A stretch of 64,000 bases of DNA from Bradyrhizobium yuanmingense (GCF_900094575.1 NZ_FMAE01000007.1:372001-436000), one strand, 5' to 3'; positions 8,806-19,694 are shown, counted from the first letter of the stretch. Numbers and translations: made by a program. Notes: a model not told the origin generated them from the sequence alone.

Positions 8806-8892
8806 CGTCATTGCGAGCGCAGCGAAGCAATCCAGAGTCTTTCCGCGGAGGCGGTCTGGATTGCTTCGTCGCAAGGGCTCCTCGCAATGACG
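8806..8892. repeat. Palindromic repeat (family B), copy 2
   Basis: Same outer arms CGTCATTGCGAG / CTCGCAATGACG as at 5416-5501, but with the two halves exchanged in orientation (GCGCAGCGAAGC first, CGTCGCAAGGGC last). Sits at the 3' side of the TonB receptor gene. Confidence 0.88.
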
Positions 8893-8906
8893 GCGCGTGT
8901 CGTTAC

Positions 8907-11297
8907 CTAGAACTTGAAGTTCGCGAACGCCCTGACGCCGATGCCGGGCAACAGCACCTGGTCCTTGTTGAAGGAGACGGCATTGCGGATATTCTCGTTC
9001 AACAGGTTGTTGCCGACGAGCCCGACATGCATCTCGCGCGCGCCGAACCAACGTTGATCGAGCTGCGTTTTGTAGCTGACCTCGGCCCTTAGCAGATTGT
9101 AGCCGGGCGTCGGCGTCTCCGCGATCGGTGCGATGTCGTTTTGCGCGAACGCGTGCAGCAGGTTGATCCGGGCAAACCATTCGGCGTCGCGATAGTACAC
9201 ACCACCGCCCAGCCGCTGGGGCGGAATGCGTGGCACGTTAGTGCCGTCGTTGAAGGTCGCGCGCACGATGTCGTATTGACCCTCGATGCCCCAGATCCCG
9301 TTCCAGACCGGCATCACGTCGTACTGGAACTGGAATTCGCCGCCCCGGAATGTCGCGTCGCGCTGCGAATAGACCGCCTGATTCAGTTCGAGGCCAGCGC
9401 CAAGCTGGCAAACGCCGTCCTCACACGTGTTGCCGGTCAGGCGCCGGTAGATAAAGCCGTTGAACTTGGTGTAGTAGCCGGTGATTTCGAAGCGAAGCGG
9501 CCCGACCGCCCGTCGCAGTCCCGCCTCGACCGACTTGGCGGTCTCGATGCCGAGATTGGGATTGCCTATGTCGAAAGTGGTGGTGGCATCGTGGCCGCCG
9601 CGCGAAAACAATTCCGCCGGTTTCGGCGCGCGTTCGACATATTGGCCGGTGATGCTGGCGACCAGATCCCAAGGAAGGCTGTGGATCAGGCCGATGCTCC
9701 CGCTCACCGGCGTGAAGTTGCGGTTGACCGCCGTTGCGGGGCCGATCGCGGCCGGATCGACGGCGAGGTCGAACACATCGGGGACGAAGGCCGGCGCCGT
9801 GCCGCTCAACCTTGCGCTCTCGACGCGTCCGGCGATCTGAGCCTTGGTGGCTTCGCTGAACTTGAACTCATTGAAGATGTACCCGGCGACCTTTGTGTTC
9901 TTGTTCGGATCGAACAGTCCGTTGATCGGGCTGCCTGGATCGTCCGGACTCGGCGCGGTCAACTTCTGGTGCGACGCCTGAACGCCCACAGCGGTGGTCA
10001 GCGCAGCAAAGCGGACGTCGAACGGCGCAAGCTGCACCTCGACGCGGCCTTCCTGTTCCTTGTTGGTGAAGGTTTGTCTCACGCCGAGGGAGCCGAGGTC
10101 GGCAGAGTCGGCGAGCCCGACCTCATCGTGCTTATAGTCGGTGGCGCTGGCCCAGAACCGGATCGCATCGATCGCCGCCGCGTCCGGCCGATACTCGCCT
10201 TTTGTCGTGAACTTCGTTTGTCGTCCGTCGATCCGCGTCAGGAACTCGCTGCCCTCGATACCGGGTATGTGATAGAGCGCGTTGTGCTGCGTGATCGCCG
10301 CGCCCACGTAGCCGCCGTCGAAGATGTAGGAGCCGCCGACAGATCCGCCGTAGGCCTGCGATGCCGAATTCGGCTGGCGTCCGTTGAACGGCAGCGTCGG
10401 GTCGGTCAAGAACGGATAGCTCGGGATGTTGTAGTCGCCGGCCTTGCGGCCAAAGGCATCGGCGTGGAAGGCAAAGTTGCCGCCGCCGGCATCGAGCAGC
10501 ACGGCACCTTCGGTCCCGCGATCGACCGAAGTGACGGCCGTCCGCGTTTCCGCGGTGATGCAGCCCGGCGATCCCACGTTTGCCAGCGGCGCCTTGGTCG
10601 GGAGTCCGTAAGTCGGAAAGGGCGCCGTGCAGGACGGCAAGGCATCCGGAATTCGATTGTTGGTTGCGCTGACCACGCCACCGATCGCGGTGGAGCCGTA
10701 GCGCAGCGTCGCCGGTCCGCGGATGACCTCGACCTGGGTGGCTGCCAGCGGATCAATCGGCACGAAGTGATCCTCGCCGAGATCGGACGCGCCGTTGCTG
10801 CCTGTTCCGTTCTCGATAATGCCAACCCGGTTGGCGTCGAGCCCGCGAATGATCGGGCGGCTGGATGCGCCGGGTGCGTATTCAGAGCCGGTGATGCCGG
10901 GCTTGGAGAACAGGAGATCGCCGAGCGTGCCGCCGCCGTTGCGCCGAATCTCCTCGTTCGGCACCACGGTGACGGTCGCGAATTGATCGGTCACAACAGG
11001 CAGCACGCCTTGCTGAGGCGCGGCGGGCACGGGAGCTGCCGGTGCCGCTTCAGCCGTCTGCTCGCGGCTGCGCACCCGCGCGGTCCGCGTGCCGCGGCCT
11101 GCGTTGCGGGTCGGCACCACTGCTCTGCGTACGATCGGGCTCGGCGCCGTTACGGTGATGGCGGGGAGCTCGGTCGATGATTTGTCTTGTGCCGGTCGTT
11201 GTGCCGAGTCTTGGGCGAACGCGGATGTAGCGGCGGCGCCGAGCAGGAGCAGGCTTGCTCCGCCAAGGCGCTGCGCGCGTCGCAATTGAAATGACAT
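8907..11297 (-). CDS. ZnuD-like TonB-dependent outer membrane receptor
   Basis: A 796-residue outer membrane receptor. It has a signal peptide (to about residue 28, ASA-FAQ), a TonB-box-like ITVTAP near residue 47, a low-complexity linker, the plug domain (about 100-225, with PIIRGLDANRVGIIENG and VEVIRGPATLRYGS) and a 22-strand-type barrel ending in ANFKF, the C-terminal aromatic signal. It probably imports zinc: it lies 150 bases downstream of a DUF2946 gene preceded by a perfect Zur palindrome, the layout of zinc-repressed ZnuD loci. A role with another metal is possible because the long His-rich loop of neisserial ZnuD is not obvious here. ATG has AGGA 5 bases upstream. Confidence 0.88.
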   Translation of the reverse strand: MSFQLRRAQRLGGASLLLLGAAATSAFAQDSAQRPAQDKSSTELPAITVTAPSPIVRRAVVPTRNAGRGTRTARVRSREQTAEAAPAAPVPAAPQQGVLPVVTDQFATVTVVPNEEIRRNGGGTLGDLLFSKPGITGSEYAPGASSRPIIRGLDANRVGIIENGTGSNGASDLGEDHFVPIDPLAATQVEVIRGPATLRYGSTAIGGVVSATNNRIPDALPSCTAPFPTYGLPTKAPLANVGSPGCITAETRTAVTSVDRGTEGAVLLDAGGGNFAFHADAFGRKAGDYNIPSYPFLTDPTLPFNGRQPNSASQAYGGSVGGSYIFDGGYVGAAITQHNALYHIPGIEGSEFLTRIDGRQTKFTTKGEYRPDAAAIDAIRFWASATDYKHDEVGLADSADLGSLGVRQTFTNKEQEGRVEVQLAPFDVRFAALTTAVGVQASHQKLTAPSPDDPGSPINGLFDPNKNTKVAGYIFNEFKFSEATKAQIAGRVESARLSGTAPAFVPDVFDLAVDPAAIGPATAVNRNFTPVSGSIGLIHSLPWDLVASITGQYVERAPKPAELFSRGGHDATTTFDIGNPNLGIETAKSVEAGLRRAVGPLRFEITGYYTKFNGFIYRRLTGNTCEDGVCQLGAGLELNQAVYSQRDATFRGGEFQFQYDVMPVWNGIWGIEGQYDIVRATFNDGTNVPRIPPQRLGGGVYYRDAEWFARINLLHAFAQNDIAPIAETPTPGYNLLRAEVSYKTQLDQRWFGAREMHVGLVGNNLLNENIRNAVSFNKDQVLLPGIGVRAFANFKF

Positions 11298-11441
11298 GGT
11301 CCTGATTCCACTCAGGCGCCGTCCGGATGATGCTCTGCTGATCGGAGGCGGCCTGCCGTCGCGACGCGACGGAATTCGACTTCAACTTCTCCCAGGCACT
11401 TGCCGATGTGCGGCGAGGCTGGGCGTGATCAAGCGTTGGAG

Positions 11442-11849
11442 TCAGGACGCAGGAGGGGCGCGCGGCTGGAACGCCGTGCCGGCCGATGTCAGATGAGCGA
11501 ACTCGGCGTCGAGGCTGCGCCTGAGCAGCTCGATCGCCTGCGGTAGCAGCAGCACGGGCGGCGTCGCCGACACGATCGCACCCGCCATCGCAATGATGGC
11601 GCAGATGGCGCAACTCTCGTCGCGCGAATGCTCGCGGTCGGGACTTGAGGGCGATTGCTTCTCGACGGCGGCGCCGTCGGTCGCTGCAACGTCCTTGGCG
11701 CCGCCTTCGATGTGCTGGACCGATGATTGAGCAAAAGGCGCGGCCTGCGCGAACCAATGGCTGTGGCCGAACGTCAGCGCGAGCTGCACCAGCATCGCGA
11801 ACAACGCGAGCCGGGCGCCGTGCCTGCTATTCGACCGGAACCACTTCAT
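11442..11849 (-). CDS. DUF2946 family protein, probable zinc-regulated
   Basis: A 135-residue exported or membrane protein. It has a hydrophobic N-terminal signal (ARLALFAMLVQLALTFGHSHWF), a variable His/Asp/Ser-rich middle with CAICAIIAMAGAI, and a second hydrophobic stretch (VLLLPQAIELLRR). The CxxC and His residues suggest metal contact; the family has no assigned reaction and often accompanies metal receptors. The frame extends upstream to a TTG at 11882, only 14 bases from the palindrome at 11896, leaving little room for a leader, so I chose the ATG at 11849. First gene of the operon with the TonB receptor. Confidence 0.75.
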   Translation of the reverse strand: MKWFRSNSRHGARLALFAMLVQLALTFGHSHWFAQAAPFAQSSVQHIEGGAKDVAATDGAAVEKQSPSSPDREHSRDESCAICAIIAMAGAIVSATPPVLLLPQAIELLRRSLDAEFAHLTSAGTAFQPRAPPAS

Positions 11850-11895
11850 CTGGAAAACGCCACCCCCACACCGGGGCGTCAATCCCAGGACGCCG

Positions 11896-11916
11896 CGATG
11901 TTATAGTATAACATCG
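11896..11916. promoter_or_regulatory. Zur-type operator
   Basis: A perfect 21-base inverted repeat whose core reads GATGTTATAgTATAACATC, centred on position 11906, in a short AT-rich island. This matches the alphaproteobacterial Zur box form ATGTTATAnTATAACAT. It lies 47 bases upstream of the DUF2946 start, where it would cover the promoter and repress the DUF2946-receptor unit when zinc is sufficient. Confidence 0.85.
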
Positions 11917-11993
11917 CCTGATCAGTTCACCGATGTCAACGGCAGGCCGGTTGGGCGCGCACTCGCCGCCCAGCCGATGTGTCGTTCAGGCAA

Positions 11994-14057
11994 CTACCGC
12001 CCCTCGCGCACCCAGGTCGCCGCGAATGCGCCGAGCAGCAGCAGCAGGCCGATCAGGCCGGAGAAGATCGGCAGCACGCCGACGCCCTTGACCACGCTGG
12101 CATCGCGCATCCGCACACCCATCCACCCGTCGCCGTGGAACATGCCGACCGAGCGCACCGGCAGGATGCGCGGCAGCTCGACGCTCGAGCCAGAGGCCAC
12201 GCGCACGGCATCGCCGCCCGTCGCCTGTGTCAGCGGCTTCAACGTATCGACCGTCGAGGTGACTTCCGAAAATTCCTTCGGATTGGTCGGGCCGACATTG
12301 ATCAACGCCTTCAGCGTGCCGTCGGTGGCCTGCCACAGGCCGAGTTCGCTCGCCGGCAGGCTGGCGCGCCACTCGCCGGGATCGCCGGCGCTCAGCGTCA
12401 GATCCTGCGACACGCCCGACGGCGAGGTCACGCTGACGGGCTGGACGCTGTCCGCCATGGTCTGACGCACCACGACGAGGTCCTTGCCCTGGACCTGGAG
12501 GCGCAGCGCCTCCTCGTCGAGATCAGGCTGCTTCATCAGCCAGTGCGACATCCGCCTGAGCAGGTCGAGATGCGGACCGCCGCCCTCATAGCCGCGCGCC
12601 CACAGCCAGATGTGGTCGGACAGCAGAAGCGCGACGCGGCCCTCGCCGAAGCGCGACAGGAACAGCAGCGGCTTGCCGTCGACGCCGGTCATCACGGGCG
12701 GGTTGACCGCATTGCGGGTATCGACGGTGCGGAAGAACCGGCTCCAGCGCGGCGGCTCGCTGGCGGAGCCTTCCAGCCCGCGCGTGACGGGATGGCGTTT
12801 GCCGAGGTCCGACAGATGCGCATAGAACGGCTTCTCGGTGACGCCGACCGGTTCGGCCGGCAGCACCGAATCGAGCGGCGTGCGCCAGATGCTGCTGTTA
12901 GAGGCATAGTCGGGGCCGGCCGAGACCAGCACGGCGCCGCCTGCACGCACGTAACGCGCCATGTTCTCGAAATAGGGGATCGGCAGCACGCCCTGGCGGG
13001 CATAGCGGTCGAAGATGATCAACTGGAATTCGTTGATCTTCTGCTGGAACAGCTCGCGGGTCGGAAACGCGATCAGCGACAATTCGTTGATCGGCGTGCC
13101 GTCCTGCTTCTCCGGCGGGCGCAGAATGGTGAAATGCACGAGGTCGACGCTGGCGTCGGACTTGAGCAGGTTGCGCCAGGTGCGCTCGCCCGAATGCGGC
13201 TCGCCCGAGACCAGCAGCACGCGCAGCTTGTCGCGCACGCCGTCGATGGCGACGACGGCGCGATTGTTCACCGGCGTCAATTCGCGTTCGAGCGGCGAGG
13301 CCTCGATCTCGACGATGTTCGGCCCGGCATGCTTGATGTCGACGTCGACGCTCGCGGCCTGGCCGCTGGAGAGCGTGCGCTCGTTGATGACCTCGCCGTC
13401 GCGGCGGACCGTGACCCTGGCGCGCTCGCCGGAGACACCCTGGTCGTCGAGGCGATAGGAGATGGTCTGGCTCTGCCCGACGATCCCGAAGCGCGGCGCG
13501 GCGGTGATCGCGATGCGGCGGTCGCGCTCGTCCTTCTGGCCCGTGACCAGCGCGTGCACCGGCGCCTGGAAGCCGAGCGCGGCGGCGTTCGCGGGAATGT
13601 CGTGGACGCGGCCGTCGGTGATCAGGAACGCGCCGGCGACGCGGTCGACCGGGACGTCCGCCAAGGCCGAGGCCAGCGCGCCGAACAGCTTGGTGCCGTC
13701 GGTCTCGCCGTCGGCCTGTCCGGCCTCGACGACGCGGACCTCGAGGCCCTTGATCTTCTTCAGGCTGTCGACCAGCGCCTCCTGCGCTTGCGCAGCTTCG
13801 CGATTGCGGTTGCCGAAGTTCTGGCTCGGGCTCTTGTCGACGACAACAGCGGCGACCGAGGTGAGGGGATCGCGGTCCTCGCGGGTGAAGGAGGGATTGG
13901 AAAGCGCCAGCAGGAACAGCGCCAGCGCGGCCACCCGCACCGCGGCGCCGCGCGCGCGCGCCAGCAGCAGCACGAGCGCGACAATGACGATCGCGGCGAG
14001 CGCGAGCCACAGCACGATGGTAGGAACAAGCGGTGTGAACGCGATGCCGTAGTTCAT
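11994..14057 (-). CDS. BatA-like / glutamine-amidotransferase-like membrane protein
   Basis: A 687-residue inner membrane protein, last gene of the moxR operon. Two N-terminal helices (about 11-33 and 38-54) and a C-terminal helix (about 660-680) flank a large periplasmic or cytoplasmic part. That part has a von Willebrand-like stretch (SVAAVVVDKSPSQ with a D-x-S-x-S-like motif, AGAFLITDGRVHD) and later a class-I glutamine-amidotransferase-like fold (KLRVLLVSGEPHSGERTWRNLL; YVRAGGAVLVSAGPDY; GEGRVALLLSDHIW). No catalytic triad is evident, so it is likely structural. It starts 7 bases after the preceding gene's stop. Such proteins partner MoxR ATPases in envelope maintenance, but no exact role is known. 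Confidence 0.78.
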   Translation of the reverse strand: MNYGIAFTPLVPTIVLWLALAAIVIVALVLLLARARGAAVRVAALALFLLALSNPSFTREDRDPLTSVAAVVVDKSPSQNFGNRNREAAQAQEALVDSLKKIKGLEVRVVEAGQADGETDGTKLFGALASALADVPVDRVAGAFLITDGRVHDIPANAAALGFQAPVHALVTGQKDERDRRIAITAAPRFGIVGQSQTISYRLDDQGVSGERARVTVRRDGEVINERTLSSGQAASVDVDIKHAGPNIVEIEASPLERELTPVNNRAVVAIDGVRDKLRVLLVSGEPHSGERTWRNLLKSDASVDLVHFTILRPPEKQDGTPINELSLIAFPTRELFQQKINEFQLIIFDRYARQGVLPIPYFENMARYVRAGGAVLVSAGPDYASNSSIWRTPLDSVLPAEPVGVTEKPFYAHLSDLGKRHPVTRGLEGSASEPPRWSRFFRTVDTRNAVNPPVMTGVDGKPLLFLSRFGEGRVALLLSDHIWLWARGYEGGGPHLDLLRRMSHWLMKQPDLDEEALRLQVQGKDLVVVRQTMADSVQPVSVTSPSGVSQDLTLSAGDPGEWRASLPASELGLWQATDGTLKALINVGPTNPKEFSEVTSTVDTLKPLTQATGGDAVRVASGSSVELPRILPVRSVGMFHGDGWMGVRMRDASVVKGVGVLPIFSGLIGLLLLLGAFAATWVREGR

Positions 14058-14064
14058 GTCGATC

Positions 14065-16875
14065 CTATTGCCCCAGCCGTTCGATCAGCGCCGGAGCGTG
14101 GACCTGGTCGGCCTTGTAGTTGCCGGTCAGCGTGTACATCACGATGTTGGCGCCGGCGCGGTAGGCGAATTCGCGCTGGCGGGGGTCGCCGCCGGCCACC
14201 GGCAGCATGGCCTGTCCGTCGGGCCGCACCGCCCAGGCGCCGGCCAGGTCGTTCGAGGTGATGATGATCGGCGAGACGCCGTCGCCGCCGCGCGCCGGCC
14301 GCTGCGCACTCTCATCGTCGTCTTCGCGCGGCAAGGTCTCGACCCAGGTCTGGCCGGCGGTGAAGCGGCCGGGGAAGTCGCGCAGCAGATAAAAGGTCTT
14401 GGTCAGCACGTGCTCGCGCGGCACGGGCTCGAGCTCGGGCACGTCGAGCGAGGACAGGATCTCGCGCAGCGTCTGCATCGCCGGCGTCTGCGCCGCGCCG
14501 TTGGCGCCGGGCGGCGCCTCGATCGCGTCGCGGGTGTCGAACAGCACGGTGCCGCCCTGCTTCATGTAGACGTCGATCTTGTTGATGGCGTCCTGCGGCG
14601 GCTTCGGCGCGCCCGGCACGATCGGCCAGTAGATCAGCGGGAAGAACGCGAGCTCGTCGCGCGCGGGATCGACGCCGACGGGATCACCGGCCTCGAGCGC
14701 CGTGCGTTGGGCCAGGAACAGCGTCAGCCCGTTCATTCCCGCCTTGACGATGGAATCGACGTCCGCATTGCCCGTGACGACATAGGCGAGGCGGGTCTGC
14801 GACACCGACTTCATCGCGAACTCGTCCGTGACGCCGTCGGCGCGCGACGGCGCCGGCGAGAGCGCCGCGAATCCCGCGAGCAGGGCGAGCACGATCATCG
14901 CGGGCGCGGCGCGGCGGCGCAGCAGCGCGGCAATGCCGCCGCCGAGCACCGCGATGATGATGGCGTCGATCAGGAACAGCGCGAGCGCCGTCGACAGCAG
15001 CCAGCCGCGCAAATCGCGCGGCTCGGCATTGGTGTAGGTGGCGTGCCGGGCACGCAGGCTCGCGGTGTTCAGGGCGGCGATGCGGTCGGCGCTGGCAAGC
15101 GTGTTCACGGCGAGCGGTCCTTCTGCCGGACCGTAGAAGCCGGGCGGATGATCTGATGTGGCGCGGTCGCGATAATCGGCAGGAAGCGGCTTGGCCGTCG
15201 CGGGCGGCGGACCGAACGCGCCAAATCCGTCGAGGATGTGCAGCGGCGCCACGGTCTCAGCGGTCGCTTCGCCGGCAACGCCAGCGCCTGGCTTCGCGGT
15301 GTAGCCGGACATGTCGACCACCCGCCGCAGCATTTCGACGAAGGTGCCCGACATCGGTAAGTCAGACCAGCGCATGTCGGCGCTGACGTGGAACAGGCTG
15401 ACGAGGCCCTTGCCGCGATGTTCGCCGGTGACGAGTGGCGTGCCGTCTTCCAGCGAGGCCCAGCTCTTGGTGGCGAGCACGGCGTCGGGCTCGGCCAGCA
15501 CCTGGCGGCTCACGGTGACGTCCTTGGGGACCGCGACGCCGGCGAACGGGCCGTCGACGGCGAAGGAGGCGAGACGCTGCGGCTTCTCCCAGGTCAGGCT
15601 GCCGCCGAGCGTGCGGCCGCCCTTGCGCAGCTTGACCGGCACGAGGTCGTCCTCCGCCTGTGCCAGCCGGGGCCCAGCGAACCGCACCAGCACGCCGCCC
15701 TGGTCGACCCAGGCATTGAGGCGTTCCCGCAGCTCGGGCGCGATGGTGCCGACATCGGCGAGGATGATCATCGGCAGCTTCTGGTCCAGAAACTGCGTGA
15801 TGCCCTGCTGCGGCGAGCCCTTGTCGGCGAGCCGGACGTCGGCGAACGGCGCCAGCGCGCGGGTGAGATAGAAGGTCGGCGCCAGCAGTGGCTGCGCGGT
15901 CTCGCTGGTCGCGCCCGAGATGATGCCGATGGCGCGGCGGCGCCAGCGCTTGTCGAGCAGCTGCACCGCGCCGGCCGAGCGCTCGCCGGAGATTTCCAGC
16001 CGCGTGATGTCGTTGCGCAGCTCGACCGGCAGGTCGAACGCCGCCTCGGTTTCCTTGTCCTGCGGGCCGAACGAATAGCGCGCTTCGCCGATCGGCGACG
16101 CCTTCTGGTCCAGCGCGCGTACCGTGCCGACCGCAATCCCGCCGTCGGTGCGCAGCACCTTCACCGTCATCTTCGCTGCGGCATTCTCGGCGGCGACCAG
16201 GGCCAACGGCGAGGAGGTGCCGCCTTGGAACACGGTCAGGCTGCGATCGCCGATGGTCTTGCCGAGGCCGGCCACGAAGTCCTCGCCGCGGCCGGTGTCG
16301 ACGCCGTCCGAGAGCCAGGCGATCTCGCAGTCGCCGGTGACCTTGAGGAAACGGTCGACCGCGGCCAGCGTCTCGACGCGATCGATCGAATAGGGCTTTG
16401 GCGCCAGCTGCCGCAGCGCGACGCGCGCCGCACCCGCCGGCATCAGGGTGATGTCGCGGTTCGGCTCGGACAGCGGCACCAGCGCGATGCCGCGGCCGTC
16501 ATTGTCGGCATTGGCGATAAGCTCGTCGGCGGTCGTGATCCTGACGTCCCAGTGCGATGCGGCGCTCCAGCCGTCGTCGAACATGATCATCAGCGGCGCC
16601 TTGCTGCCGGAGATGCCCGTTTGCGGATTCCAGATCGGGCCGGCGGCGGCGAAGATCACCAGCGCGGCGGCGAGCAGGCGAAGCGCGGTCAGCCACCACG
16701 GCGTCCGTGAGGGCGTCTCTTCGCGCGGCGTGATGTCGAACAACAGCCGCGTCGGCGGAAACTCGATGCGGCGCGGCCGCGGCGGCATCACGCGCAGGAG
16801 CCACCACAGCACGGGCAGGCTGACGAGGCCGATCAGGAGCAGCGGTTGCGTGAAGGCGAGCGGCAATCCCATCAT
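14065..16875 (-). CDS. BatA-type N-terminus plus DUF4159 membrane protein
   Basis: A 936-residue inner membrane protein. It begins with an aerotolerance/BatA-like part (two helices with RRIEFPPTRLLFDI between them, then ALRLLAAALVIFAAAGPIW at about 63-81), continues with a vWA-like region, and has central helices near residues 620-665. A DUF4159 domain fills the C-terminal 210 residues (TRLAYVVTGNADVDSIVKAG, PLIYWPI, MKQGGTVLFDTRDA). It overlaps the DUF58 gene by 4 bases and is co-transcribed with moxR. Role in envelope integrity or complex assembly is inferred from the MoxR-vWA theme; no substrate is known. Confidence 0.85.
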   Translation of the reverse strand: MMGLPLAFTQPLLLIGLVSLPVLWWLLRVMPPRPRRIEFPPTRLLFDITPREETPSRTPWWLTALRLLAAALVIFAAAGPIWNPQTGISGSKAPLMIMFDDGWSAASHWDVRITTADELIANADNDGRGIALVPLSEPNRDITLMPAGAARVALRQLAPKPYSIDRVETLAAVDRFLKVTGDCEIAWLSDGVDTGRGEDFVAGLGKTIGDRSLTVFQGGTSSPLALVAAENAAAKMTVKVLRTDGGIAVGTVRALDQKASPIGEARYSFGPQDKETEAAFDLPVELRNDITRLEISGERSAGAVQLLDKRWRRRAIGIISGATSETAQPLLAPTFYLTRALAPFADVRLADKGSPQQGITQFLDQKLPMIILADVGTIAPELRERLNAWVDQGGVLVRFAGPRLAQAEDDLVPVKLRKGGRTLGGSLTWEKPQRLASFAVDGPFAGVAVPKDVTVSRQVLAEPDAVLATKSWASLEDGTPLVTGEHRGKGLVSLFHVSADMRWSDLPMSGTFVEMLRRVVDMSGYTAKPGAGVAGEATAETVAPLHILDGFGAFGPPPATAKPLPADYRDRATSDHPPGFYGPAEGPLAVNTLASADRIAALNTASLRARHATYTNAEPRDLRGWLLSTALALFLIDAIIIAVLGGGIAALLRRRAAPAMIVLALLAGFAALSPAPSRADGVTDEFAMKSVSQTRLAYVVTGNADVDSIVKAGMNGLTLFLAQRTALEAGDPVGVDPARDELAFFPLIYWPIVPGAPKPPQDAINKIDVYMKQGGTVLFDTRDAIEAPPGANGAAQTPAMQTLREILSSLDVPELEPVPREHVLTKTFYLLRDFPGRFTAGQTWVETLPREDDDESAQRPARGGDGVSPIIITSNDLAGAWAVRPDGQAMLPVAGGDPRQREFAYRAGANIVMYTLTGNYKADQVHAPALIERLGQ

Positions 16876-17815
16876 GCGGCGGGCCCCGCCTTGATCGTCG
16901 TGGTGCGTGCGCCGGACTTGCTCACCTGCATGCCGGCATGCAGGAACAGCAAGAGTTCGGCGGCGGAGCGGTCGGTCGCGTGCGTCGTGAACAGCCAGTC
17001 GAGCTTGTTGGTCTCGGCGCGGATCTGGTCGCGGTGCAGCGCAAGCCGCGCGGTGTAATCCTGCGCCCAGCTCTCGGCGCGGCCGGCGGTGATCACGCCA
17101 AAACCTTCGGGCTCGACGAACTCGACGCGGCCGGAATAGGGGAACGATTCCTCGGCGGGATCGACCACCTGCACCATCGTGCCGTGCGCGCCGGAGCTGG
17201 ACAGCCCGGCGAGCGTCGTCCTGATCTCGGCGATCGGCGACCAGAAATCCGACAGCACGATGATCTCGGCCAGCGCGGCCGGAACGAAGGATGGCGGCAG
17301 GCTCAGTCGGTCTGCATCGTCATGCAGCATCGCCTGCGCCATCCTGTCGATGACGCTGCGGCTTGCGGTCGGCGCCATCAGCCCGGGAATGCCGACGCGC
17401 TCGCCGCCGGCGACAAGCAGCTCGGCCAGTGCGAAGGCGACGATCAGTGTCCGCTCGAGCTTGGACACGCGCGCGGTCTTCGAGGCGAACGCCATCGAGG
17501 GCGAGCGGTCCGGCCAGATCCAGACCGTGTGCGAGGCTTCCCATTCCAGCTCGCGCACGTACAGATGGTCGTCGCGCGCCGAGCGGCGCCAGTCGACGTT
17601 CTGCGACGGTTCGCCCGAGACGAAGCGGCGGTACTGCCAGAAGTTTTCGCCCGAGCCGGCGCGGCGCCGTCCATGCAGGCCGTGGATGACGTTGGCGGCG
17701 ATGCGGCGGGCCTCGAGCACCAAGCGCGGCAACGAAGCGGCGAGCGTGCGGCTTTCGCCATCTGCACGTCGGATCGCCAATATCTCCTTCGCTGCCCGCC
17801 CGTTCTCCGCTGCCA

Positions 17816-17816
<1 letters not shown>
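16872..17816 (-). CDS. DUF58 protein (MoxR partner)
   Basis: A 314-residue soluble protein of the DUF58 family. The hallmark is GSGENFWQYRRF followed by NVDWRRSARDDHLYVRE (residues about 50-85), then WPDRSPSM, a degenerate metal-site D-x-S-x-S of a vWA domain. DUF58 proteins act with MoxR-type AAA+ ATPases, which are thought to load metal or remodel vWA partners. The ATG at 17816 shares its A with the TGA stop of moxR, and the 3' end overlaps the next start by 4 bases, so translation of the three genes is coupled. A much longer open frame reaches to 18839 but that part is a shadow of moxR. Confidence 0.88.
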
Positions 17817-18814
<998 letters not shown>

Positions 18815-19082
18815 TCGCTTGCTCCTTCAGCCTGTGCAACGCGGCTTGCTTGCATCGTCAGCCTGTCACGTCAGGTCATCACGCCAGATCATGGGCCCCA
18901 TGCTAGACTTGCAGGAAGGCCATGTATTCGTTGAATTAACCTATCCCCACCTTATCGGCTTCGGGGTATGTACGGCATCACGAAGTGGCGACCTCCACAC
19001 CGGGCTATTCCGGATGGAACCGCGCACCTAAGTACAACGTAGACCTGCACCAATCGTGCCAATCACAAAGTCAGGGCAAACC

Positions 19083-19694
19083 ATGGCGAACCAAGGGCAG
19101 AGCGCCGATCGGGGTCTCGAGGGACTGACTGCCGCCGCCAAAAGCGCTGCCGATGCCGAAGGCGCCAAGAAGGGCCTGCCTCCGGTGCATCTGTGGAATC
19201 CGCCGTTTTGCGGCGATCTCGACATCCGAATCGCCTCCGATGGTACTTGGTTCTACATGGGGACGCCAATCGGGCGTCCCGCCCTGGTGCGGCTGTTTTC
19301 GACCATTCTCAAGCGCGAGGGCGACAAGCATTTCCTGGTCACGCCGGTGGAGAAGGTCGGTATCCGCGTCGACGATGCGCCGTTCATGGCGGTCGAGATG
19401 CAGAAGGACGGCGAGGGCAGCCATCGCGTGCTGCACTTCCGCACCAACGTCGACGACTGGGTCACCTGCGACGCGGCGCACCGGCTGCGCTTCGAGCAGG
19501 CGGAGGATGGCGGGCTGACGCCCTATCTGCACGTCCGCGCGGACCTCTGGGCCAAGGTGACGCGCGCGCTCTATTACGATCTGGTTGACATGGGCGAGGA
19601 GCGGATGGTCGATGGCCAGCCGATGTTCGGTGTCGAGTCGGCCGGCGAGTTCTTCGCCATGGCCGATGCGGAGCAGGTGAGGGCGGCGCTTTGA
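19083..19694 (+). CDS. DUF1285 protein
   Basis: A 203-residue cytosolic protein of the DUF1285 family (PPVHLWNPPFCGDLDIRIASD, DGTWFYMGTPIGRP and VTPVEKVGIRVDDAPF near residues 35-105). Structures of the family show two beta-rich domains but the function is unknown. I chose the ATG at 19083; a start at 19056 is in frame but poorly supported. The stop overlaps the start of the next gene (TTGA), so it opens an operon with the CoA pyrophosphatase, DUF6111 and CCA enzyme. Confidence 0.88.
   Translation: MANQGQSADRGLEGLTAAAKSAADAEGAKKGLPPVHLWNPPFCGDLDIRIASDGTWFYMGTPIGRPALVRLFSTILKREGDKHFLVTPVEKVGIRVDDAPFMAVEMQKDGEGSHRVLHFRTNVDDWVTCDAAHRLRFEQAEDGGLTPYLHVRADLWAKVTRALYYDLVDMGEERMVDGQPMFGVESAGEFFAMADAEQVRAAL

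Noticed and set aside
9141..11180. A 679-codon forward frame
   Set aside because: It is the antisense shadow of the TonB receptor gene, with composition typical of GC-rich antisense frames.
11496..11616. CxxC pair in the DUF2946 protein as a heme site (CxxCH)
   Set aside because: The motif is CAIC without a following His, so no heme attachment is expected.
11979..14261. A 760-codon forward frame
   Set aside because: Antisense of the BatA-like and DUF4159 genes; no motif seen.
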